Shown: in pieces, positions 1 to 8,028 of the stretch | How the letters are laid out: each line of letters starts with the position of its first letter | Numbering within the stretch: position 1 is the first letter of the stretch | Assembly (NCBI GenBank): GCA_040394475.1 | Contig: JBEBSD010000002.1 | Coordinates: forward strand, 118,350 to 182,349 | Direction: 5' to 3' | Origin: JBEBSD01 sp040394475 | GTDB lineage: Bacteria > Bacteroidota > Bacteroidia > Cytophagales > Spirosomataceae | DNA: 64,000 bases | The notes under the pieces: model-generated | The model's database searches: none | What the model was told of the DNA's origin: nothing | The model's input: the letters and a program-made list of their open reading frames with translations, nothing else | Made by a program: the position numbers and the translations under genes

Positions 1-11
1 TAAAATCGTAC

Positions 12-1337
12 CTATACCCCATTTTCTGATGCCGGCTGCCGGTACTTTTTATAGAAGTGAAAAACCGCCAGAAACAGCAGGAGCAGAAGGAAGAAGATGA
101 ATGTCTCCATGGGGTTGAACCAGGCGATGGCAATGAGTGAGAACACCGACAGGGTTAGGGCAATCAGGGGAAACCAGGGGTAAAATGGGGTGGTAAACGG
201 ACGTTCCAGATGAGGCTCTTTGTGGCGTAAAACAAACAGGCTGATCATACTGACGATGTACATGACCAAGGCGCCGATGGCGGAGATGGTGATAACCTGA
301 CCGGTGGTGCCGGTAAGCAGGGAAATGATGCCCACACCGCCTCCGGCCAGCAGGGCCCAATGGGGGGTACGGAACCGGGGGTGCAGCCGGGAAAGGATCG
401 TGGGTAGATACCCGGCGCGGGCCATCGCGAAAATCTCCCGCGAATAGCCGAACATAATACTGTGAAAGGAAGCGATCAGCCCGAAAAGACCTATGCCGGC
501 AAAAAGTTTGGTCAATGAATTGTCTTTCCCCAGGATGATCCCGATGGTTTCGGGCAACGGGTAGTCGATCGAACTCAGTTGTCTCCAGTCGGTGGCCCCG
601 CCGGTAAGGATCATAACACCCAACGCCAGGAAAACCAGGGTGCCGATTCCGTACAAATAGCCCTTGGGTATATTCTTGCGGGGTTCTTCCACTTCTTCCG
701 CCACCATGGCAACCCCCTCAATGGCCAGGTAAAACCAGATGGCAAAAGGTATTGCTGCAAATATTCCGCCCCATTCCAGCGGAAAGGCGTTTGCCAAAAA
801 ATTGGCTGTTTTGAATTCCGGCGCAACGATCCCCATATACAAAAGCAGCTCCCCGACAGCCAGGACGGTAATAAAGAGCGTGAAAACCGCTGATTCTTTT
901 ACCCCTAAAAAATTGATGCACGTAAAGAGAAAATAACAGGTAATGGCCACCGTTAGTACCGAGAGCGAGGGATACAGGAAATGCATATAACTACCCAACG
1001 CAAAGGCAATAGCCGGGGGAGCGAGCAGAAACTCTACGAGGGTGGCATATCCGGCAATCAAACCACCGTAAGGGCCCAGTGCTTTCTCCGCATAGGAAAA
1101 GGGACCTCCCGCCTGGGGAATGCTGGTGGTGAGTTCGGTAAAGCTGAAAATAAAGGTTACATACAGAATGGTAATGACCAGGGTCGCGATCAGAAAGCCC
1201 ACGGTACCGGCGGTAGACCAGCCATAATTCCAACCGAAATAATCGCCGGAAATTACGAGTCCGACTGCAATGGCCCACAGGTGAATGGGGCGAAGTACTT
1301 TTTTTAAAGTCGTAGAAGAACCGGGTGTTGTCGCCAT
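12..1337 (-). CDS. APC-superfamily permease, ethanolamine permease-like
   Basis: A 441-residue polytopic inner-membrane protein with about twelve hydrophobic segments, the length and pattern of the APC amino acid/amine transporters. The N-terminal stretch VISGDYFGWNYGWSTAG and the following helix resemble the ethanolamine permease branch (2.A.3.5) more than the general amino acid permeases. It would be expected to import ethanolamine or a similar small amine or amino acid by proton symport. No ethanolamine ammonia-lyase genes are in the window, so the substrate is an inference from sequence type only. The gene stands alone, transcribed leftward, with its stop codon 12 bases from the window edge; whatever lies downstream is not visible. 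Confidence 0.75.
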   Translation of the reverse strand: MATTPGSSTTLKKVLRPIHLWAIAVGLVISGDYFGWNYGWSTAGTVGFLIATLVITILYVTFIFSFTELTTSIPQAGGPFSYAEKALGPYGGLIAGYATLVEFLLAPPAIAFALGSYMHFLYPSLSVLTVAITCYFLFTCINFLGVKESAVFTLFITVLAVGELLLYMGIVAPEFKTANFLANAFPLEWGGIFAAIPFAIWFYLAIEGVAMVAEEVEEPRKNIPKGYLYGIGTLVFLALGVMILTGGATDWRQLSSIDYPLPETIGIILGKDNSLTKLFAGIGLFGLIASFHSIMFGYSREIFAMARAGYLPTILSRLHPRFRTPHWALLAGGGVGIISLLTGTTGQVITISAIGALVMYIVSMISLFVLRHKEPHLERPFTTPFYPWFPLIALTLSVFSLIAIAWFNPMETFIFFLLLLLFLAVFHFYKKYRQPASENGV

Positions 1338-1469
1338 TTGATAAAAACTATAGGGGAAATACGATGTTAACGGATAATAGAGCGCAGTTCGGAAGTATTC
1401 AACTATTGCTGCATCATTTGATTTTCTACTGGTTAAAATGAAAATCAGGCTAGTGCGGTCATTTTTTTG

Positions 1470-1477
1470 TAATTTTG
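1470..1477 (+). promoter_or_regulatory. Bacteroidetes -7 element upstream of queE
   Basis: TAATTTTG matches the Bacteroidetes -7 consensus TAnnTTTG exactly and is followed by C, as is common. No clear TTTG -33 box lies at the usual 19-23 bases upstream. A start point near 1484 would put a short leader before the small reading frame at 1496 and about 130 bases before queE. Confidence 0.5.
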
Positions 1478-1495
1478 CAAGCTTATAAAGGGTTT

Positions 1496-1618
1496 ATGAA
1501 TCAAGGTCCGGCCGCTGAGCCCGAAGTGAGCCTGCGGTCACCGGATGCTGCCGGGGTGACGAGCAGCCTCCCGTACGGCCACTCACAAAAATCCTTAAGA
1601 AACGGCACTGATGTATGA
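1496..1618 (+). CDS. Possible 40-residue leader ORF overlapping the queE start
   Basis: ATG at 1496 opens a 40-codon frame ending in TGA at 1616-1618, which overlaps the queE start codon as ATGA (queE ATG at 1615). The frame begins 19 bases after a consensus -7 element, so it would be the first frame on the mRNA. The peptide has no hydrophobic segment and no recognised domain. It may be a real small protein, a device that couples translation into queE, or chance. The evidence is position and overlap only. Confidence 0.3.
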   Translation: MNQGPAAEPEVSLRSPDAAGVTSSLPYGHSQKSLRNGTDV

Positions 1619-2274
1619 ATAGTATAATTAAAGTAGCGGAATCTAAAGCGGCTTCTTCTATTAAAGACAGTTCGGATGATTTGCTACCGGTGATGGAGGC
1701 ATTTTATACATTGCAGGGAGAGGGTACACATAGCGGCCGGGCCGCTTATTTTATCCGGCTGGCCGGGTGCGATGTAGGGTGTCATTGGTGCGATGTCAAA
1801 GAATCTTGGGATGCGGCGTTGTACCCGCGGTTAGCTGTAGCCGAAATTGTGGAAGGTGCTTTACAATATCCGGGACGTTTAGCGGTTATTACTGGAGGGG
1901 AACCGCTGATGCACGAGCTGGGAGTATTGACCCGCCGGTTGCAGGAAGCAGGTTTCGAAACGAATATAGAAACCTCCGGAGTAGGCAGGCTGTCGGGCGT
2001 ATGGGATTGGGTGTGTTTTTCACCCAAAAAATTCAAAGCACCCGATCCTGGGATTTACGAAATGGCCAATGAACTGAAAGTAGTGGTGTACCATAGGAGT
2101 GACCTGGATTTTGCGGAAGAACATGCCCGAAAGGTGCCTGCTGACTGCCGGTTGTTGCTGCAGGTGGAATGGGGGAAAAGGGAGCAGATGATGCCGCTGG
2201 TGATCGACTATATTCGGCGTTACCCGCAGTGGCGGATGTCCCTGCAAACCCATAAATACATGAATATTCCCTGA
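1615..2274 (+). CDS. queE: 7-carboxy-7-deazaguanine synthase
   Basis: Radical SAM enzyme that turns 6-carboxytetrahydropterin into 7-carboxy-7-deazaguanine, a committed step of queuosine and deazapurine synthesis. The 219-residue protein has the shortened Bacteroidetes form: substrate-side motif MEAFYTLQGEGTHSGRAA (27-44), then the cluster-binding GCDVGCHWCD with Cys52, Cys56 and Cys59 (CX3CX2C), and the SAM-binding ITGGEP. The start at 1615 leaves about 22 residues before the conserved region, a little longer than usual. The stop TGA overlaps the next ATG by one base (TGATG), so the PorE-like gene is probably co-transcribed. No other queuosine genes are nearby. Confidence 0.9.
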   Translation: MNSIIKVAESKAASSIKDSSDDLLPVMEAFYTLQGEGTHSGRAAYFIRLAGCDVGCHWCDVKESWDAALYPRLAVAEIVEGALQYPGRLAVITGGEPLMHELGVLTRRLQEAGFETNIETSGVGRLSGVWDWVCFSPKKFKAPDPGIYEMANELKVVVYHRSDLDFAEEHARKVPADCRLLLQVEWGKREQMMPLVIDYIRRYPQWRMSLQTHKYMNIP

Positions 2275-4178
2275 TGCGTTACCTTTTCTGTCTTATCGGA
2301 TGGTTGCTTTGTCATGGAAGCGTGTCCGGACAGGAGATCTCTTTGTCCCGAAAAAATCGTGAGTTGTCCGAGAAAGCGGCCCGGGCATGGGATGCCCGGG
2401 ACCTGGATAAATCTTTTACGCTGTATGAGCAGCTGCTCAAGGCCGAACCTCGTTTGGCCGTGGCTCACGTCCGGATGGCCCAGCTTTATGAATGGCGTAA
2501 AAATACAGAACTGACGGCCTGGCACTACCGGCAGGCTGTGGTGATGCAACCCGATTCCCCGGATATCCTTCCGGCGCTGCAGTGGCTCGGCCGCTATACC
2601 TTCAGCCGGGAGCAATACGATTCGTCGATTACTTACCTGGAACAGGTACTGCGGCTTTCGGAAGGGAAGAAAGGGAACAACCTGCTGCATCTGACCGAAC
2701 GGATGCTGGCATCTGCCCGGTTTGCCCGGGAGGCAGTGAAGCACCCGGTACCTATAGAGCGCCGGTCGTTGAGCGATACGGTCAATTTCCTTGCCATGCA
2801 ATTCTTTCCCGTGCTTACGGCGGATAAGGAAACCCTGATCTTTACGGGGTTAACCGCACAGCGGGATGAAAATATTTACATCTCCAGCTGGAAATCCGGA
2901 AGCTGGTCGGCCCCGCAGCCCCTGTCGCCGGTGATCAATACCGCCAGCAATGAAGGCACCTGCACGATCTCAGCCGATGGCAGGACCCTGGTATTCACCG
3001 GCTGCAGCCGTCCGGATGGCTATGGGAGCTGCGATTTGTATATCACGTATCAGACCCCGGACGGGTGGACACCTCCGAAAAACCTAGGAGAACCGGTCAA
3101 TACGCGGCATTGGGAGTCCCAGCCTTCGCTGTCGGCCGATGGACAGGCGCTTTATTTCGCATCCGATCGCCCGGGAGGAATCGGAAAGGCGGATCTGTGG
3201 AAATCGGAAAAGAACGAGGCCGGCAATTGGTCGGAACCGGTCAATCTCGGGCCTGCCGTGAATACGCCGGAAGATGAAAATGCCCCCTTTGTCCATGCGA
3301 ACAAGCATACGCTTTTCTATGCTTCCCGCGGGCTGCCCGGGATGGGGGGATTTGATATTTTTATGACCACCGGCGCCGATACCAGCTGGTCGGAGCCGGT
3401 GAACCTGGGGTATCCGATCAATAACGGGGGAGACCAGGTAGGACTGTTTATCACTTCCGACGGACAATCGGCTTATTACACCGAGGATCGTACCGAACCC
3501 GGTAAAGGACGTACCTCGCGGCTATTTTCATTTGATATCCCGGACACCTTGCGCCGTCAGTTTGTGACCACCTGCTATCTGAAAGGGAGGATCCTGGACA
3601 GCGAAACCAATGCCCCTGTGGTTGCCCATATCCGGCTGTACAATCTGGAAAACCATCAGCTGGTCTCTGATTTTGTTTCGCAGGAAGGAACGGGAGCATA
3701 CCTGGCCGTGATCAACCGGGGAGCGCGACTGGCATTGTACGTGGAAAGTGACGGATACCTATTTAAAAGCATGGCATTTGACGTTGCCGACACAACCAGC
3801 GCCCTGAAAATGGACATTCTTATTGAAAAAATACAGAAAGACCGTATCGAAACCCTGAATAATATTTACTTCGAATCCGGCGCCTATACATTGGACGAGA
3901 AATCGAAGGTAGAGCTGGACAAGCTGGTTGCTTTTCTAACGCATAACCCGTCGCTGCAAATTGAAATTGCGGGGCATACGGATGCGGTCGGCTCGGACAG
4001 TGATAACCTGGAATTATCGGAAAAACGTGCCGGTGCAGTGGCAGCCTACCTGGAAACCCACGGCATCTCAAAAGAACGCCTGCAATTTAAGGGATATGGG
4101 GAACAGCAGCCGAAACTGCCGGACACTTCTGAAGAGAACAGAAGGGTCAACCGGCGTATTGAATGGCGGATTCTGTAA
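2274..4178 (+). CDS. PorE-like protein: TPR, PD40 beta-propeller, CRD and OmpA C-terminal domain
   Basis: 634 residues with the domain order known for PorE of the type IX secretion system: a signal peptide (1-19, ending near VSG), TPR-like helices (about 25-150), five PD40 propeller repeats (about 175-410; for example LSADGQALYFASDRPGG and GMGGFDIF), a carboxypeptidase-regulatory-like fold (about 430-520), and an OmpA-type peptidoglycan-binding domain (about 530-634) with GHTDAVG and NLELSEKRA. PorE is an envelope protein that binds peptidoglycan and anchors the secretion ring. No clear lipobox is visible, although known PorE proteins are lipoproteins. Other OmpA/PD40 proteins share this layout, so PorE identity is likely but not certain. 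It overlaps queE by one base. Confidence 0.7.
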   Translation: MRYLFCLIGWLLCHGSVSGQEISLSRKNRELSEKAARAWDARDLDKSFTLYEQLLKAEPRLAVAHVRMAQLYEWRKNTELTAWHYRQAVVMQPDSPDILPALQWLGRYTFSREQYDSSITYLEQVLRLSEGKKGNNLLHLTERMLASARFAREAVKHPVPIERRSLSDTVNFLAMQFFPVLTADKETLIFTGLTAQRDENIYISSWKSGSWSAPQPLSPVINTASNEGTCTISADGRTLVFTGCSRPDGYGSCDLYITYQTPDGWTPPKNLGEPVNTRHWESQPSLSADGQALYFASDRPGGIGKADLWKSEKNEAGNWSEPVNLGPAVNTPEDENAPFVHANKHTLFYASRGLPGMGGFDIFMTTGADTSWSEPVNLGYPINNGGDQVGLFITSDGQSAYYTEDRTEPGKGRTSRLFSFDIPDTLRRQFVTTCYLKGRILDSETNAPVVAHIRLYNLENHQLVSDFVSQEGTGAYLAVINRGARLALYVESDGYLFKSMAFDVADTTSALKMDILIEKIQKDRIETLNNIYFESGAYTLDEKSKVELDKLVAFLTHNPSLQIEIAGHTDAVGSDSDNLELSEKRAGAVAAYLETHGISKERLQFKGYGEQQPKLPDTSEENRRVNRRIEWRIL

Positions 4179-4326
4179 TTGGGGTTGTATGTTTTCACAA
4201 AAAGCCTCACTTTTGCATCCGCAACTTTGCACCAAAACGGGGCAAATGGGGTTTTTATGATAGAAGCCCCGCACAGTTGATTGCGTGACGGGGGCGGAAC
4301 CGGGAATACACTGGTACCTGCAGTAA

Positions 4327-4363
4327 TTGTCGCAGCACAGACAGCCCTGAACCGTATACTTTG
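4327..4363 (+). promoter_or_regulatory. Probable promoter of trxB
   Basis: TTG at 4327-4329 followed after 25 bases by TATACTTTG (4355-4363), which is one base longer than the TAnnTTTG consensus. It lies 29 bases upstream of the trxB ATG. The rest of the 214-base gap (4179-4392) shows no gene. Confidence 0.35.
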
Positions 4364-4392
4364 TTTAGTACTCTAATTGACTTAATTCCAAA

Positions 4393-5346
4393 ATGTCGAA
4401 GGAAAAAATAGAATGTCTTATCATTGGTTCTGGTCCGGCAGGATATACTGCCGCTATTTATGCATCCAGGGCCGGATTAAAACCCGTTCTCTATCAGGGT
4501 CCACAGCCCGGCGGGCAATTGACGATTACTACGGACGTGGAAAATTACCCCGGGTATCCCGATGGTATCCAGGGACCGGAGATGATGATGGATTTTGAAA
4601 AACAAGCCAAGCGCTTCGGGGCCGACATCCGGTATGGAATGGTTACGGGAGTCGATTTCTCGTCTTATCCCCATACGGTAACCGTGGATGGTAAGCACCA
4701 GATCGAAGCGGCGGCAGTCATCGTTTCCACGGGGGCGTCGGCTAAATGGCTGGGTCTGCCCAATGAACAAAAACTCAATGGAAACGGTGTTTCAGCCTGC
4801 GCCGTCTGCGACGGCTTCTTTTTCAGAAAGCAGGAAGTGGTAGTGGTAGGAGCGGGGGACACCGCCGCAGAAGAAGCGTCCTATCTGGCCAAACTATGCA
4901 GCAAAGTGTATGTCCTGGTAAGAAGGGATGAAATGCGTGCTTCTAACATCATGCAGAAGCGTTTGCTGGCATTGCCTAACGTCGAAATCTTATGGAATAC
5001 AGAAACGAGTGAGCTGCTGGGAGAAGACTTGCTCGAAGGAGTGATCGTTACAAATAACCTTACGGGAGAAAAACGTACGCTGCCGGTTACCGGATTTTTT
5101 GTGGCAATCGGGCACGAACCCAATACGGCGATCTTCCGGGACTACCTAACTATGGACGCCGCAGGCTACATTAGAACGGTACCCGGTACTTCCAGAACCA
5201 ATGTCGAGGGCGTTTTTGCCTGCGGCGATGCCCAGGATCATGTCTACCGCCAGGCTGTTACAGCAGCGGGTACCGGTTGTATGGCAGCCCTGGATGCAGA
5301 AAGGTTTCTTGCCGAAAAGGAAATTTTGGTTGAAGAGAATAACTAA
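4393..5346 (+). CDS. trxB: Thioredoxin-disulfide reductase
   Basis: Cytoplasmic flavoenzyme that reduces thioredoxin with NADPH. The 317-residue length is normal. The FAD-binding motif GSGPAGYTAAIYASRAG lies at 12-28, the redox pair Cys136-Ala-Val-Cys139 in CAVCDG, the NADPH-binding VVGAGDTAAEEA near 153, and the C-terminal FAD motif GVFACGDAQDHVYRQAVTAA near 280. The window also carries bshB1 and a YpdA-type reductase, so this cell has both a thioredoxin and a bacillithiol branch of thiol control. It is followed at 88 bases by the M23 peptidase gene on the same strand. Confidence 0.95.
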   Translation: MSKEKIECLIIGSGPAGYTAAIYASRAGLKPVLYQGPQPGGQLTITTDVENYPGYPDGIQGPEMMMDFEKQAKRFGADIRYGMVTGVDFSSYPHTVTVDGKHQIEAAAVIVSTGASAKWLGLPNEQKLNGNGVSACAVCDGFFFRKQEVVVVGAGDTAAEEASYLAKLCSKVYVLVRRDEMRASNIMQKRLLALPNVEILWNTETSELLGEDLLEGVIVTNNLTGEKRTLPVTGFFVAIGHEPNTAIFRDYLTMDAAGYIRTVPGTSRTNVEGVFACGDAQDHVYRQAVTAAGTGCMAALDAERFLAEKEILVEENN

Positions 5347-5434
5347 CTACTATAGAGTTGAAGCTGGAAAAATCAAAGGGAGGCATTCCTGACTTCATGG
5401 TCGTTCCTGTTGGTAAATGGGGGCGTTTGCGGTT

Positions 5435-6529
5435 ATGAAAAAACAAAGGTTAGTACAGCAGTTGCTGGGTGTGGTCGTATTTTTTCTTTCTGTTACAGTG
5501 AATGTCAACGCACAGGAGCGGGGAAAAATCAAAAAGGCGCCTAAAATTAATCAGGGAACTACCAAAGCCCCGGAACCTCAGCAGCCGACGAGACCGGTTC
5601 AGCGGGACAGGTCTGACGATTTTGAAATCGAATCTTCCAATATCCGTTTCCAAAGCCAGTTTGAACCGATCAAGATGGTAAATCCCGTCGTACACGAGGA
5701 TACGCTTACGCTGGACGAAGGCGAATTGTCGGTGGTGGAAGTTGTGGATTCGGTGCAGGTAGGCGACGACATGGTGAAGGTAGCCGATTATTATGTAATA
5801 TGGGATGCCCACAGCATCAATCCTTACGGTATTGACCCCCTCGAATTTGATGAAAATGTCCTGCTGAAATTATACAATCCCGAGGAAGGAAGAGAAAGCA
5901 GTATGCCGCTTAACCAGATTCGGGTCACCTCCCAGTTTGGCGTCCGGTGGGGACGCAATCATACGGGAACTGATCTCAACCTGAATACGGGTGATTCGAT
6001 TGCTACCGTTTTTGACGGGATGGTTCGGGTAGTGGGATCCGACGGGCGCGGCTATGGAAGGTTTGTAATGGTCAGGCACTATAACGGCCTGGAAACCCTT
6101 TACGGACATATGTCCAAACCGCTGTCGGAATCCGGTCAACTGGTGAAAGCAGGGGAGATAATTGGTTTGGGAGGCAGTACGGGGCGGAGTACAGGGCCGC
6201 ATCTTCACTTTGAAACCCGCTATGAAGGAAATGCGTTTGATCCGCGCCATGTTTTTGATTGGGAGAATAAACGTGTCAAATCACCTGAGTTTGAACTGAC
6301 CAAGTCGGTATGGGACTATCGCCGGGGAGGGAGAAGCTATAAAAGTGAGTTTGAGGCCGGGGATGATACCCCAGCTACCTCCAAAGCGGTCTTCCATAAA
6401 GTACGGTCGGGTGACACCCTGCACGCCATTTCCCGGCGATACGGGACTTCCGTGGCCAATCTGGCGAAACTGAACAGAATTTCAACACGGTCTACCTTAA
6501 GGATCGGACAACGGGTAAGGGTACGTTAA
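5435..6529 (+). CDS. M23 family metallopeptidase with C-terminal LysM
   Basis: Exported peptidoglycan endopeptidase. The ATG at 5435 gives a good signal peptide (MKKQRLVQQLLGV..., cleaved near NAQ); an in-frame ATG at 5417 would add six residues before it and is less likely. A linker of about 120 residues precedes the M23 domain, which has the zinc ligands HTGTD, YGHM and HLHF, so it should be catalytically active. A LysM motif ends the protein (FHKVRSGDTLHAISRRYGTS) and should bind glycan strands. Such proteins act on cell-wall cross-links in growth or division. bshB1 begins 27 bases downstream. Confidence 0.88.
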   Translation: MKKQRLVQQLLGVVVFFLSVTVNVNAQERGKIKKAPKINQGTTKAPEPQQPTRPVQRDRSDDFEIESSNIRFQSQFEPIKMVNPVVHEDTLTLDEGELSVVEVVDSVQVGDDMVKVADYYVIWDAHSINPYGIDPLEFDENVLLKLYNPEEGRESSMPLNQIRVTSQFGVRWGRNHTGTDLNLNTGDSIATVFDGMVRVVGSDGRGYGRFVMVRHYNGLETLYGHMSKPLSESGQLVKAGEIIGLGGSTGRSTGPHLHFETRYEGNAFDPRHVFDWENKRVKSPEFELTKSVWDYRRGGRSYKSEFEAGDDTPATSKAVFHKVRSGDTLHAISRRYGTSVANLAKLNRISTRSTLRIGQRVRVR

Positions 6530-6556
6530 AACCGGTGCCTGCACTAAGGATACAGT

Positions 6557-7285
6557 ATGACAAAATTGGATATTCTCGCAATTGCCGTTCATCCGGACGA
6601 TGTGGAGCTGGGTTGCGCCGGAACCTTGATGGCACACCTGGCTCTGGGGAAAAAAGTAGGTATACTGGATCTGACCCGGGGTGAAATGGGTACCCGCGGC
6701 ACACCTGAAGGCAGACTCCTGGAAGCTGCCGATGCAGCCCGGCTGATGGGGATAACCATCCGGGAGAATGCAGGGATGGCCGACGGGTTCTTCCGCAACG
6801 ATGAAGCGCATCAGCGGATGATCATTCCGTATCTCCGGGACTATCAGCCGGACGTGGTATTGACCAATGCCGTCAGTGACCGGCATCCAGACCACGGAAG
6901 AGCCGCCTCCCTGGTGGTCGACAGCTGTTTTTATTCGGGGCTCCGAAAAGTGGAGACACAGGACAGCAACGGGCAGCTGCAGGCTCCGTGGCGGCCCCGC
7001 AATGTATTTCATTTTATTCAGGACCGCTATAGCAAACCCGATTTTATCGTCGATATTACCCCGTTTATGGATCGGAAAATAGCGGCTATGCTGGCGTTCC
7101 GCAGCCAGTTCTTTGTGTCGGATTATAAGAGCGGTGAACCCCAGAGCTATATTTCCTCTCCGGAATTCCTCGATTTTATCAAGTCGCGTGCAGCGGAAAT
7201 GGGACATGCGATCGGAGCAGCGTACGGAGAGGGGTTTACCTCGCACCGGGCGCTTGGCATCGGGGATCTGACGCTGCTGGCTTAA
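6557..7285 (+). CDS. bshB1: Bacillithiol biosynthesis deacetylase BshB1
   Basis: Zinc-dependent deacetylase of the LmbE/PIG-L family that removes acetate from GlcNAc-malate, the second step of bacillithiol synthesis. The metal-binding AVHPDD motif is at 10-15, with the second histidine region DRHPDHGRAA near 110-120; the motif LTRGEMGTRG is typical of the BshB1 group. Its 242 residues match the family. It ends four bases inside the end of pdxH, which runs the opposite way. A YpdA-type bacillithiol reductase is at 57.7 kb, which supports use of this thiol; bshA and bshC are outside the window. Confidence 0.9.
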   Translation: MTKLDILAIAVHPDDVELGCAGTLMAHLALGKKVGILDLTRGEMGTRGTPEGRLLEAADAARLMGITIRENAGMADGFFRNDEAHQRMIIPYLRDYQPDVVLTNAVSDRHPDHGRAASLVVDSCFYSGLRKVETQDSNGQLQAPWRPRNVFHFIQDRYSKPDFIVDITPFMDRKIAAMLAFRSQFFVSDYKSGEPQSYISSPEFLDFIKSRAAEMGHAIGAAYGEGFTSHRALGIGDLTLLA

Positions 7286-7926
7286 GGAGAAAGCCGGGAA
7301 ATCTCCCAGGTTTGTGCCGCATTCAGCGTGTAGGCGATGCGGTCGTGCAGGCGGCTGGGCCTTCCCTGCCAGAATTCAAAGGAATCCGGCAGCAGCCGGA
7401 AACCACCCCAGTGCGGCGGACGAGGGACCGGTTGCCCCTTGAATTGCTGCTCGACGGCGGCTTGTGCCGCTTCCAATACCTCGCGGCCGGCAATCGCTTT
7501 ACTTTGTTCGGAAACCCACGCTCCCACCTGGCTTCCCCGCGGCCGGCTGCTGAAATAGGCATCGGATTCCATAACACTTACTTTTTCGACAGTGCCCTGC
7601 AGGCGGATCTGTCTTTCCATTTCCGGCCAGAAAAAAGTAAGCGCGGCAACGGGATGTGCGGTCAGCTCCCTTCCTTTTACACTCCGGTAATTGGTGAAAA
7701 AAAGGAATCCGCGGGCATCGGTTCCTTTTAAAAGGACGATCCGGCCATTGGGACGGCCGTTTTCTCCTATGGTACTTAAATGCATGGCATTGGGCTCCGC
7801 AACTTCACTGTGAAGTGCTTCCGCAAACCAATTGTCAAACTGCTGAAAAGGATTTTTACTGACCTCATCACCATCAAGATTACGCAGGGAATACTCTTTA
7901 CGTATATCTGCAATATTCTGACTCAT
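7282..7926 (-). CDS. pdxH: Pyridoxamine 5'-phosphate oxidase
   Basis: FMN enzyme that oxidises pyridoxamine or pyridoxine 5'-phosphate to pyridoxal 5'-phosphate. The 214 residues cover the complete family length. Visible are the N-terminal DPFQQF-type segment (here NPFQQFDNWFAEA), the FMN-binding GRIVLLKG and FFTNYRSVKG, and the C-terminal signature FEFWQGRPSRLHDRI ending in ISRLSP. Its 3' end overlaps bshB1 by four bases in a tail-to-tail arrangement. It is divergent from the DUF349 gene, with a 102-base gap. Confidence 0.95.
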   Translation of the reverse strand: MSQNIADIRKEYSLRNLDGDEVSKNPFQQFDNWFAEALHSEVAEPNAMHLSTIGENGRPNGRIVLLKGTDARGFLFFTNYRSVKGRELTAHPVAALTFFWPEMERQIRLQGTVEKVSVMESDAYFSSRPRGSQVGAWVSEQSKAIAGREVLEAAQAAVEQQFKGQPVPRPPHWGGFRLLPDSFEFWQGRPSRLHDRIAYTLNAAQTWEISRLSP

Positions 7927-7985
7927 AAATATGATAGAAATTAATGTTCGTAGAACAAAACTAAGTATTTCATGGGAAAGATTGT

Positions 7986-7993
7986 TACTTTTG
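7986..7993 (+). promoter_or_regulatory. -7 element upstream of the DUF349 gene
   Basis: TACTTTTG is an exact match to TAnnTTTG and lies 36 bases before the ATG at 8029. No TTTG -33 box is clear. Confidence 0.45.
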
Positions 7994-8028
7994 TGCTATC
8001 GCTATTTTATTAGATTCAGGAACTTACG

